Below are positions 37,391 to 45,563 of a stretch of 64,000 nt of DNA, piece by piece. The notes below the pieces were generated by a model. It was not told where the DNA came from, did not search any database, and saw only the letters and a list, made by a program, of their open reading frames with translations. The position numbers and the translations under genes are program-made. Numbering within the stretch: position 1 is the first letter of the stretch; each line of letters begins with the position of its first letter. Origin of the DNA: Leptothermofonsia sichuanensis E412 (GTDB taxonomy: Bacteria; Cyanobacteriota; Cyanobacteriia; Leptolyngbyales; Leptolyngbyaceae); contig NZ_CP072600.1 of the NCBI RefSeq assembly GCF_019891175.1, positions 930,001 to 994,000 of the forward strand, written 5' to 3'.

Positions 37391-38869
37391 ATGGCTCAGT
37401 TAAATGGCGTGATGATGCAGTACTTCCATTGGTATATTCCGGCAGATGGTAGCCTTTGGAATGAGTTTGCAGAAAGAGTGCAGGGGTTGGCAGAGGTGGG
37501 GGTTACTTCTGTCTGGTTACCCCCTGCCTACAAAGGAACCGCTGGAGGCTACGATGTTGGCTACGGGGTTTACGATCTGTATGACCTGGGCGAGTTTGAT
37601 CAGAAAGGCTCGGTACGGACAAAGTACGGGACGAAAGACGAGTACATTGCGGCGATTCAAGCAGCGAAAGCGGCAGGTGTCCGCGTGTATGCAGATATTG
37701 TCCTTAACCACAAGTTAGGAGCAGATGGGATGGAAGAGGTAGAAGCAACTCCCTATAATCCCGCCGATCGCAATCAGGCGATCGGCGATATGCACCTGAT
37801 TAAAGTCTGGACTCACTTTACTTTTCCTGGTCGCCAGGGTAAGTACTCTGATATGGAATGGCACTGGTGGCACTTTGATGCGGTAGATTACAACGTCTAC
37901 AACGAAGGAGAAAACGCAATTTACTTATTCAAAGATAAGAAATTTGACGATCAGGTTGACCTGGAAAAAGGCGCATTTGACTATCTCATGGGATGCGATC
38001 TTGACATGGAGCATCCTGAAGTGCGCGACGCATTAAATCGTTGGGGAGAATGGTTTGTCGATACTACCAATGTCGATGGCTTCCGGTTTGATGCCGTTAA
38101 ACATGTCAAAGCCAGCTTTTTCCCAGAATGGCTCAACCACTGTCGTCAACATGCCCGGCGCAACCTCTTTGCTGTTGGTGAGTATTGGTCTTACGATGTT
38201 GAAGCGCTACACCATTTCATTGAAGTGACTGGTGGTGATGTGCTGTTATTTGACGCACCTCTGCACTATAACTTCAGGGTTGCCAGCACCCAGGGCAATG
38301 ACTATGATATGCGCCAGATATTTGATAATACTCTGGTGCAGCACCAACCAGCCCTCGCGGTCACCCTGGTTGATAATCATGACTCTCAACCCTTACAGGC
38401 ATTAGAGTCTGTGGTGGAAGGCTGGTTTAAGCCATTAGCCTATGCCTTGATTCTTCTTCGCCGGGAAGGCTATCCCTGTATTTTTTACGCAGATTACTAT
38501 GGTGCTCACTACAAAGATAAGGGGCGCGATGGCAATGAGTATGAGATCTGGCTTGACAGCCATCAATGGCTGATTGATAAATTCTTGTATGCGCGTCAAA
38601 CCTACGCCTATGGCGATCAGTATGACTACTTTGATCATGCAAACACCATCGGCTGGACTCGCCTGGGGGACGAAGACCATCCTGGTGGTATGGCGGTTGT
38701 GTTGAGCAATGGTGATGAAGGGACGAAGTGGATGGAAGTTGGGCAACCCAACCGCACCTATATTGACATCACTGAACATGTGAGTGAGTCCATCACCACG
38801 AATGATGAGGGGTGGGCTGACTTCCGATGCAAGGCAGGTTCTGTTTCGGTGTGGGTTCCTCAGCCATAG
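37391..38869 (+). CDS. Cytoplasmic alpha-amylase (GH13)
   Basis: 492 residues without a signal peptide. The four GH13 regions are present: DIVLNHKLGAD (I, about 100), GFRFDAVKH (II, nucleophile Asp about 232), VGEYWSYDVE (III, acid/base Glu about 262) and TLVDNHDSQPLQ (IV, about 330). MMQYFHWYIPADGSLWNEF and the C-terminal all-beta domain match the AmyA/maltohexaosidase subfamily. It would degrade glycogen-derived glucans inside the cell. A perfect 33-base palindrome lies 69 bases past the stop. Confidence 0.95.
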   Translation: MAQLNGVMMQYFHWYIPADGSLWNEFAERVQGLAEVGVTSVWLPPAYKGTAGGYDVGYGVYDLYDLGEFDQKGSVRTKYGTKDEYIAAIQAAKAAGVRVYADIVLNHKLGADGMEEVEATPYNPADRNQAIGDMHLIKVWTHFTFPGRQGKYSDMEWHWWHFDAVDYNVYNEGENAIYLFKDKKFDDQVDLEKGAFDYLMGCDLDMEHPEVRDALNRWGEWFVDTTNVDGFRFDAVKHVKASFFPEWLNHCRQHARRNLFAVGEYWSYDVEALHHFIEVTGGDVLLFDAPLHYNFRVASTQGNDYDMRQIFDNTLVQHQPALAVTLVDNHDSQPLQALESVVEGWFKPLAYALILLRREGYPCIFYADYYGAHYKDKGRDGNEYEIWLDSHQWLIDKFLYARQTYAYGDQYDYFDHANTIGWTRLGDEDHPGGMAVVLSNGDEGTKWMEVGQPNRTYIDITEHVSESITTNDEGWADFRCKAGSVSVWVPQP

Positions 38870-38937
38870 GTTGACCCTGATGTTATCAGGATGTGTCCAT
38901 TCATCCATAGAAGAATGGCATTGACCTGAGAGGTGAG

Positions 38938-38970
38938 AGATCTCCAACTTCTCGAAGAAGTTGGAGATCT
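38938..38970. terminator. 33-base perfect palindrome (copy 2)
   Basis: Identical to 13249-13281: arm AGATCTCCAACTTCT, loop CGA. It lies downstream of the amylase gene. Both copies occupy 3' flanks, consistent with a mobile terminator-like repeat. Confidence 0.7.
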
Positions 38971-39106
38971 GAGCGATGATGTTTGGCTTAATTCTGTGCC
39001 ATTCGTTCATAGAACTTCTGTTTCTCATGGCGCTTCTCAATTGAGTGAGGTATGGGAGTGTGCTGTTATTGCCCTTAACAAACTTCGTCATAACTCCCAA
39101 TATCAA

Positions 39107-39260
39107 TTAGCAAGGTTTATTTGCTTCCTGTTTCTGGATTGTCAACGAATCAAACACAATCCGACAATCATATTCCACCCTACAAGCCCAGGATCCCGCT
39201 AATTGACCTTTGAGTTTATGGGTTTGGAACGTTGGCTTAAAGGGAGTAACTGCCAAGGTT
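39107..39260 (-). pseudogene. RelE/YafQ-family toxin remnant
   Basis: The minus-strand frame reads FKPTFQTHKLKGQLAGSWAC then RVEYDCRIVFDSLTIQKQEA, matching the core of type II toxin RNases (HKLKGxLxGxWxCxVxYDCRIVF). The expected C-terminal strand and catalytic His region (IGTHDEVY) are missing, and the frame ends early. No antitoxin gene is seen. The upstream part merges into dispersed repeat G. Confidence 0.6.
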
Positions 39261-39340
39261 CTCAAGATATAGCCCTCTTCAAGGGTGTGAGGTACAGTGA
39301 GGGTGCTCTGCACTCCACTGCGCCTCACACTCCCGTACTT
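39258..39340. repeat. Dispersed repeat G, copy 2 (inverse)
   Basis: Reverse complement shares GAGCACCC followed by CTGTACCTCACACC and GAAGAGGGCTATA with 22738-22815. It lies between the toxin remnant and the IS island. Confidence 0.6.
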
Positions 39341-39430
39341 TACTCAATTGAAAAACGCTACATCTACTGAGTCTACTAGTGATACCGATTTAAATTGGAT
39401 ATAGGGCAAATAGAGTAGACTGAGAGGGTA

Positions 39431-39664
39431 GTAGTCTGTCAACTTTGTTTTGATGGATAGATTAGGGGAGAATGGAGAGGCAGATACCTCTTACCAACCA
39501 TGCCCCAAAAGAGATACATCGTAGCCCTTAGCTGTGAAGAGCGGGAGACTTTAGAAAGTCTGACAACAACCGGAAAAACATCCGTTTATAAACTCAATCA
39601 TGCTCGAATTTTGCTGAAAGCTGACATCAACCAGGAAGGCGGCGGTTGGCGGGATCAAGATATA
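39431..39664 (+). mobile_element. IS630-family element 'a', truncated copy
   Basis: It matches the intact copy at 41276 onwards without a visible mismatch for about 230 bases, including the left terminal repeat GTAGTCTGTCAACTTTG and the transposase start at 39500. At 39664 it is cut by the inserted IS630-family element 'b'; its right part is missing. Confidence 0.9.
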
Positions 39665-40789
39665 CCTTGTCAGGGTATAGTTTTTACTTGTTTAAAGGAC
39701 TGAAAACGCAAGGTTAACAGTGAATCTAACTCAGGTTTATACGTCGTATGACACTGGTTGAGACAAGCAGTAATCGCCTCCTTAAATGCAGAGAAGTCAG
39801 CATAATAAATCGAATATAAGCATTGCTTCTTGACAAACTTCCACAAGCGCTCAATCAAGTTGAGATTGGGAGAATAGACCGTTAGATACAACAACTCAAT
39901 GTTCAATGATTGAGCCAACTCCATCACAACCGCACACTTCTGATACCGAGCGTTATCCAACACAAGCGTAATCGGAATGTCTAATCCCAGAGCTGCCAGT
40001 TTGTGCAGTAATTCACAGACACTTTGAGCGTTGATATAAGTCTCATTGGTGACGGTGATTAACGCATGAGTCACGGCGTTGAGGGCCCCTAAGACATTGA
40101 ACCGTTGCCTTCCTGCCCCCGACTTGATAAACAAGCGTTCAAAGCACCACAAAAACCCTAAGTAGGCCCCCAGAACAAAATGGGCAGCATCGACAAAGAA
40201 GACGGCTCTCTGACCTGCTTTTGCCTCTTGCAGTCGTGGGTCTAGTTTTTTTTGACGAACTCCTCCTGCGCTTCTACATCAGCTTTGGCGGGCAACATCC
40301 CCACTCGCCGACAACGCATCCCCATCGATTTGAGAAACACCCTCACTTGCTCCCGACTACGGACAATACCAGTCAGTTCTTCGATCTTGGCGCAAGCCTG
40401 CGCTAGGGTCTTTGGAGGATTTGCCCGGAAGTATGCTTCCAAAGTCTGTTGATGTTGTTTCAGTTCACTCTGGGGTCGATAAAAGGTCAATTCTTTGAGA
40501 TTGCCGATCCCCCCAGTTTCATAATCTCGCAGATAGCTCAACAACGTTGGTTTTGTCACCCGAAGCAACCGGGTAATTTCCTGATGCGAGTATCCTTGAC
40601 TTTTGAGATACAACGCTTCCATTTTTTGTTGCACACGCGGATGTGGATGGTGAAAGCGTTCGTAATGTAGTTGCTCAATCTCTTCGGCACTAAAGCTCAG
40701 TTGGATCATTGGGAGGCACCGTGCTCAACACTCAACGGTCTACCTCATTTCTACTTTATCTAGAGGGTAAAATCTATACCCCGGCAAAG
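39665..40789 (-). mobile_element. IS630-family element 'b', apparently complete
   Basis: About 1125 bases, with ends CCTTGTCAGGGTATAGTTTT and TCTATACCCCGGCAAAG, which are imperfect inverted repeats. TA lies on both sides (39663-39664, 40790-40791), as expected for this family. The left flank is IS 'a' but the right flank is a CHASE2 fragment, so the flanks are not one interrupted sequence. Confidence 0.85.
39670..40709 (-). CDS. IS630-family transposase in two frames (element b)
   Basis: The first frame (40709-40242) has an N-terminal helix-turn-helix region: RVQQKMEALYLKSQGYSHQE and ITRLLRVTKPTLLSYLRDYE. It ends EEFVKKN at a run of eight A (40246-40253, read on the minus strand). A -1 shift on that run continues KKLDPRLQEAKAGQRAVFFV, giving the catalytic residues: Asp in FFVDAAHFVLGAYLGF, Asp in LVLDNARYQKCAV and Glu in YSPNLNLIERLWKFVKKQ. 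Both halves are intact, so a programmed -1 frameshift is more likely than decay. Fused length would be about 346 residues. Confidence 0.85.
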
Positions 40790-40792
40790 TAT

Positions 40793-41137
40793 AACATTCA
40801 AACCATCGCTGGGGTTGAAGTTCAGGCCCATATGGTCAGTCAAATTCTCAGTGTCGTCCTGGATCAACGCCCCCTGATTGGGGCATTGCCCCAAGCTGCC
40901 GAACAGGGGTGGATCCTCGCCTGGGCATGGATCGGAGGGCTACTTGCCTGCTGGCTGCGGACACTGCCACGCTGGCTGTTAATCAGCGGGATGGCGATCG
41001 CCCTCCTCTATGGTGGCTGTCTCGCTATCCTGACCCTGGAAGGGGGATGGTTGCCTTTCGTTCCAGGTGCGATCGCCTTCCTGCTGACGGGCAACCTTGT
41101 GGTTCTGATACCACGGTTACAGCCGGACCACTTGTGA
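40793..41137 (+). pseudogene. Fragment of a CHASE2-domain protein
   Basis: About 115 codons, open from IS element b: IAGVEVQAHMVSQILSVVLD followed by three hydrophobic helices (AWAWIGGLLACWL, WLLISGMAIALLYGGCLAIL, FVPGAIAFLLTGNLVVLI). This is the end of a CHASE2 sensor domain and its membrane helices, found in cyanobacterial kinases and cyclases. The N-terminal part is absent, replaced by the insertion sequence, and the frame ends at 41137 with no effector domain. Confidence 0.75.
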
Positions 41138-41275
41138 GCACTATACCCAATCCTGTCTCCATGCCTGGGTTCTCAAAAATTGCCCCAAGCGAACGGTGTA
41201 ATCCCTCAAGCAACTGCTATGCCTTTTATCAGGGAATGGACCTTATTTTCTTGCAAGCCTGAAGACGCCAGGCTA

Positions 41276-42491
41276 GTAGTCTGTCAACTTTGTTTTGATG
41301 GATAGATTAGGGGAGAATGGAGAGGCAGATACCTCTTACCAACCATGCCCCAAAAGAGATACATCGTAGCCCTTAGCTGTGAAGAGCGGGAGACTTTAGA
41401 AAGTCTGACAACAACCGGAAAAACATCCGTTTATAAACTCAATCATGCTCGAATTTTGCTGAAAGCTGACATCAACCAGGAAGGCGGCGGTTGGCGGGAT
41501 CAAGATATCAGTGATGCACTCGATATTAGGGTATCTACGATTGAACGAGTCCGGCAACGCTTTGTTGCACAGAGTTTAGAGGCTGCCTTAGGGCGTCAAA
41601 CTCCAAGTCGAACCAAGCCCCGCTTACTCGATGGCGAACAAGAAGCGCATTTGATTGCGCTGGCGTGTGCCGAGACTCCTGAAGGACAAGGGAAATGGAG
41701 CGTTCGCCTGTTAGCAGACCAACTGGTTGAGTTGGGATATGTAGAGAGCATTTCGCATGAAACCGTGCGGCAAACGCTGAAAAAAACGAACTCAAACCCT
41801 GGTTGCAGGAATGCTGGGTAATTCCGCCGAAGTCCAATGGCGAGTTTGTTTACTACATGGAAGATGTTTTGAGCGTTTATACACGCCCTTATGACCCGCG
41901 CTACCCGGTCGTTTGTTTCGATGAAACCAGCAAACAATTAGTCCTCGAAACGCAAGTTCCCCTCCCCCCCCAACCCGGTCAACCGAAGCGCTATGACTAT
42001 GAATATGAACGCAATGGGGTCTGTAATCTCTTCATGATTTCTGAACCCTTAGCTGGATGGCGGCATGTAGAAGTCACTGAACGGCGCACCAAACAAGACT
42101 ATGCCAAACAAATGAAATATCTGGTGGATGTGCGTTACCCCGATGCCGAATGGATTACCATCGTGCATGACCAACTCAATATTCATGACCCATCTGCCTT
42201 GTATGAGACGTTTGCACCTCAAGAAGCCAAGCGGATTCTAGACAAATTAGAGATTCATTACACACCAAAACATGGCAGTTGGCTTAACATGGCAGAAATT
42301 GAACTCAGTGTTTTAGCCCGTCAGTGCTTGGATCGTCGCATCCCAGATCAAGATACGTTGAAACGGGAAATTGCTGCTTGGGAAGAACGCAGAAATGATC
42401 AATCTCGCACCATTGATTGGCAATTTACGACTGAAGATGCTCGCATCAAACTTAAGCGACTCTATCCCTCAATTCTTTCTTGACAAGCTAC
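41276..42491 (+). mobile_element. IS630-family element 'a', complete copy
   Basis: About 1216 bases with terminal repeats GTAGTCTGTCAA at the left and TTGACAAGCTAC at the right (imperfect), flanked by TA on both sides (41274-41275 and 42492-42493). It encodes one transposase in two frames. The truncated copy at 39431 matches its first 230 bases. Confidence 0.9.
41345..42483 (+). CDS. IS630-family transposase in two frames (element a)
   Basis: The first frame starts MPQKRYIVALSCEERETLES and contains the helix-turn-helix part DALDIRVSTIERVRQRFVAQ. A run of seven A at 41780-41786 lies just before its end; a -1 shift there joins KKNELKPWLQECWVIPPKSN of the second frame. The second frame has Asp in VVCFDETSKQLV, Asp in IVHDQLNIHDPS and Glu in HGSWLNMAEIELSVLA, the complete DDE set. 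Both frames are undamaged, so frameshifted synthesis of an active protein (about 379 residues) is plausible. Confidence 0.88.
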
Positions 42492-42858
42492 TAGCCAATC
42501 GTCGCACAACGATTTGAGAAAAGATAAGAAAATCTTTATTATCCATATAGCAACTATAAATAGAAGATCTCATTGATCTTTGAGGACTGGAAAGCTAAAG
42601 TATTTTCAGAATAGATTTTAAGCTATTCAATCTTTAGTATTTATAGATTTTTATAAATACTAAAGATTTGCAGGCTCAATTGTCCCTGTTGCCTGTCAGG
42701 ACATCATGACTGGTCTTCAGGGAGAAGGCTTTCAACGATCTCAGGTGAATGTTTGGTGTGCTTTTTCCGGTGCACTTCCTTTTAGCCTGCCGTTTTTGAG
42801 TGGTACGTGCATAACCCCTTGATAATTTCAAACCTGCTTTGGGAGGTCAGGAGTTTCT
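42492..42858. other. 367-base upstream region of cmpA
   Basis: It is A/T-rich in its left half and contains a perfect 17-bp inverted repeat (42629-42645/42652-42668). A GGAGGT-like stretch about 15 bases before the cmpA ATG may be the ribosome-binding site. No other gene is seen. Confidence 0.6.
42629..42668. promoter_or_regulatory. 17-bp perfect inverted repeat upstream of cmpA
   Basis: The arm AATCTTTAGTATTTATA and its exact complement flank a 6-base spacer. It lies about 190 bases before cmpA. The A/T-rich dyad could be a LysR-type (CmpR-like) operator or a transcript-end hairpin for the IS upstream; the sequence does not decide. Confidence 0.5.
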
Positions 42859-44208
42859 ATGTCTATTTTTTCAAAGGTTTCTCGTCGTCGGTTCATCACG
42901 ATTGCAGCGGCATCCTCCAGTGCTGTGCTACTGAAGGGTTGTTTGGGTAATCCTCCCGAAACAACATCGACAACTCAACCCACTACGGCTGCCAGTCCAG
43001 TTGCAGATTCAAACCCAGAAGCGATGCCAGAGGTCAAAACTGCAAAGTTGGGTTACCTGCCAATCGTGGAAGCAGCCCCCTTAATTGTAGCCAAGGAGAA
43101 GGGGCTGTTTGCTAAATACGGGATGCCGGATGTGGAAATTTCCAAACAGGCAAACTGGGGTTCAGCGCGGGATAATGTGAAAATCGGTTCTGCCGGCGGT
43201 GGCATTGATGGCGGACAGTGGCAGATGCCCATGCCTTACCTGATTTCAGAAGGCATCATTACCGACAATACTAAAGTGCCCATGTATGTGCTGGCGCAGT
43301 TGAATACCCAGGGCAATGGTATTGCGATCGCCAATAAGCACCTGGGCAAGGGATTATCACTCAAAATTGGAGAACAGGTTGCTTTCTTTGACAAACTCAA
43401 GTCAGAAGGATCGAAATTTAAAGCGGCATACACCTTTCCTAAGGCAAACCAGGAATTTTGGATTCGCTACTGGCTGGCAGGAAATGGCGTCGATCCGGAT
43501 CAGGAGGTTGAATTGTTAACCGTGCCAACGGCTCAGACTGTTGCAGATATGAAGCGGGGTGCAATGGATGCCTTCAGCACTGGCGACCCCTGGCCTTACC
43601 GGATTGTGGCAGATAAAATCGGTTTCATTTCAGCACTGACAGCGGAAATCTGGAAGAATCACCCAGAGGAATACCTGGCGATGCGGAAGGACTGGGTTGA
43701 TAAGCATCCAAAAGCAACCAAAGCAATTCTGAAAGCAGTGATGGAAGCTCAACAGTGGTGTGATAACTTTGATAACCGCAAAGAGCTGGCAAGCATCCTG
43801 TCCCAGCGGGAATACTTCGGTGTGCCAGAGGCAATTTTGATTGATCCGCTCATGGGTAAGTACGATTTGGGTGAGCGATCGGTTAATGACAGAACAATGG
43901 CCACCCTTTACTGGAAGGATGAGAAAGGTAGCGTGTCCTACCCTTATCAGAGCCATGATTTATGGTTCTTGACAGAAAGTGTGCGTTGGGGCTTTTTGCC
44001 AGCAGACACTCTGTCAAAGGCGAAAGATCTGATTAAGCAGGTGAACCGTGAGGATATCTGGCGGGAAGCCGCAAAGGAACTGGGCGTTGCGGCAGCCGAT
44101 ATTCCATCCAGTACGTCTCGCGGTGTGGAAGAGTTTTTTGACGGAACCCGGTTTGACCCTGAAAATCCCCAGGCTTATCTGGACAGTTTGAAGATTAAGC
44201 GAGTCTAG
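42859..44208 (+). CDS. cmpA: Bicarbonate ABC transporter substrate-binding lipoprotein CmpA
   Basis: 449 residues. A twin-arginine-like start ([20 protein letters not shown]) with lipobox Cys is followed by a Thr/Pro linker and the NrtA/CmpA binding fold: [34 protein letters not shown] and [36 protein letters not shown] and [15 protein letters not shown] agree with CmpA rather than NrtA, so bicarbonate is the expected ligand. It is first of cmpABCD, the high-affinity, low-CO2-induced importer. A MITE begins at its stop codon. No cmpR gene is seen nearby. Confidence 0.9.
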   Translation: MSIFSKVSRRRFITIAAASSSAVLLKGCLGNPPETTSTTQPTTAASPVADSNPEAMPEVKTAKLGYLPIVEAAPLIVAKEKGLFAKYGMPDVEISKQANWGSARDNVKIGSAGGGIDGGQWQMPMPYLISEGIITDNTKVPMYVLAQLNTQGNGIAIANKHLGKGLSLKIGEQVAFFDKLKSEGSKFKAAYTFPKANQEFWIRYWLAGNGVDPDQEVELLTVPTAQTVADMKRGAMDAFSTGDPWPYRIVADKIGFISALTAEIWKNHPEEYLAMRKDWVDKHPKATKAILKAVMEAQQWCDNFDNRKELASILSQREYFGVPEAILIDPLMGKYDLGERSVNDRTMATLYWKDEKGSVSYPYQSHDLWFLTESVRWGFLPADTLSKAKDLIKQVNREDIWREAAKELGVAAADIPSSTSRGVEEFFDGTRFDPENPQAYLDSLKIKRV

Positions 44209-44310
44209 TGTTCCGTCAGGAAAATTTTGACGGGTCGCAGACCCTCAAAATTTAACTTCAATCAGCCTTTCAGTATTCAGTTACCTGTCAAATTTAATTT
44301 GACAGACCAC
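44208..44310 (+). mobile_element. MITE-like element C, copy 2, at the cmpA stop
   Basis: 103 bases, GTGTTCCGTCAGGAAAATTT at the left and TTTGACAGACCAC at the right, flanked by TA on both sides (44206-44207, 44311-44312). The cmpA stop TAG is made from the TA target plus the first G of the element. Removing the element would also leave TAG. Confidence 0.85.
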
Positions 44311-44393
44311 TAGGGGAATAGAGCTGATACAGTGCCATTCGAGTTCAGACGCATTCAATATTTTCAACATTTTTTAATTAGGAGGCTACACCC

Positions 44394-45239
44394 ATGACCA
44401 TTGCCCGTAAACGATCGAGGGAGACCCTGCTGGATGCTTCCTTCATGACCCGCCTGAAATTGAAAGAACGATTCGGTGATTTAATACCTCCCATAATCGC
44501 GATCGCGGCCTTTCTGGTTATCTGGCAACTGTTCTCATGGCTTCCCGGAGCAACCCTGCCAGGCCCAATCAGAGTGGTGCAGGAGACATGGGTCCTGATC
44601 CTGTATCCTTTCTATGATAAAGGCGATACCGACAAAGGACTGTTCTGGCAGGTATTTGCCAGTTTGCAACGGGTTGCGATCGGATACAGCCTGGCTGCAT
44701 TGGTTGGGATCAGTTTAGGGATTTTGGTTGGGCTGAACAAAACTCTGTCTAAAGCCTTTGATCCCATTTTTCAATTGCTCCGAACCGTCCCTCCTCTGGC
44801 GTGGGTTCCGATCGCTCTTGCCGCTTTGCAGAAGAACCAGCCTGCCGCGTTGTTTGTGATCTTCATTACGGCGGTGTGGCCGATTCTTATCAACACCGCT
44901 GTTGGTGTACGCCAGATTCCACAGGACTACAACAACGTAGCGCGTGTATTGCGGCTATCGTGCAAGAAGTATTTCTTTAAGGTGCTGTTTCCCGCTGCAT
45001 TGCCCTACATTTTTACGGGATTACGGATTTCCATTGGTCTGGCATGGTTAGCGATTATTGCGGCTGAAATCGTGATGTCTGGAATTGTTGGCATTGGTTT
45101 CTTCATCTGGAATGCTTACCAGAACAGTCAGATCAGTGAAATCATTCTGGCACTGGTTTACATCGGTGTTGTGGGACTGTTGCTTGATAAGTTTATGGCC
45201 TGGTTGCAGACAAAAATTCTGCCAGAGGAGCAGCGGTAG
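44394..45239 (+). CDS. cmpB: Bicarbonate ABC transporter permease CmpB
   Basis: 281 residues with about six hydrophobic segments. The coupling region matches the NrtB/CmpB/SsuC type: AAEIVMSGIVGIGFFIWNAY and the EAA-like VARVLRLSCKKYFFKVLFPA. FQLLRTVPPLAWVPIALAAL is highly typical of this group. It forms the membrane channel for CmpA-delivered bicarbonate. It follows cmpA after a spacer of 185 bases that contains MITE C, with AGGAGG about 11 bases before its ATG. Confidence 0.93.
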   Translation: MTIARKRSRETLLDASFMTRLKLKERFGDLIPPIIAIAAFLVIWQLFSWLPGATLPGPIRVVQETWVLILYPFYDKGDTDKGLFWQVFASLQRVAIGYSLAALVGISLGILVGLNKTLSKAFDPIFQLLRTVPPLAWVPIALAALQKNQPAALFVIFITAVWPILINTAVGVRQIPQDYNNVARVLRLSCKKYFFKVLFPAALPYIFTGLRISIGLAWLAIIAAEIVMSGIVGIGFFIWNAYQNSQISEIILALVYIGVVGLLLDKFMAWLQTKILPEEQR

Positions 45240-45563
45240 GAAAAGGGTGAGGGGTGTTCGCCTTTGGCGTTCCCGCAGGGTGGGGTGAGGGGTTTTAGTC
45301 AGTGGTCAGTAGCCTTCTGCTCTCTACCTTTTACCCTCTGCCTTCCACCGTCAAAACGTTAACTTTGAACGCTCAATTTTCAACTCTTCCCCTTCCATTT
45401 TTCATCCTGCTCTTCGCAACAAGCCGCACATCCTTCACCAATTACCCGTTACCCATTACCGATTGCCATACACTTTTCCCTCGTTTTCCCTCGTTACGAG
45501 GCAGAGCCTGGGAACGAGCTTTATCTCCTGTCCTTTCGTCCCCCATTTCCATTCCTTACTCCT
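45240..45563. other. 324-base spacer inside the cmp operon
   Basis: Holds pyrimidine-rich degenerate sequence (CTCTACCTTTTACCCTCTGC and similar) and an AGGCAGAGCCTGGGAACGAG REP-like segment near 45500. No gene is supported. It separates cmpB from cmpC and is unusual for an operon. Confidence 0.55.
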
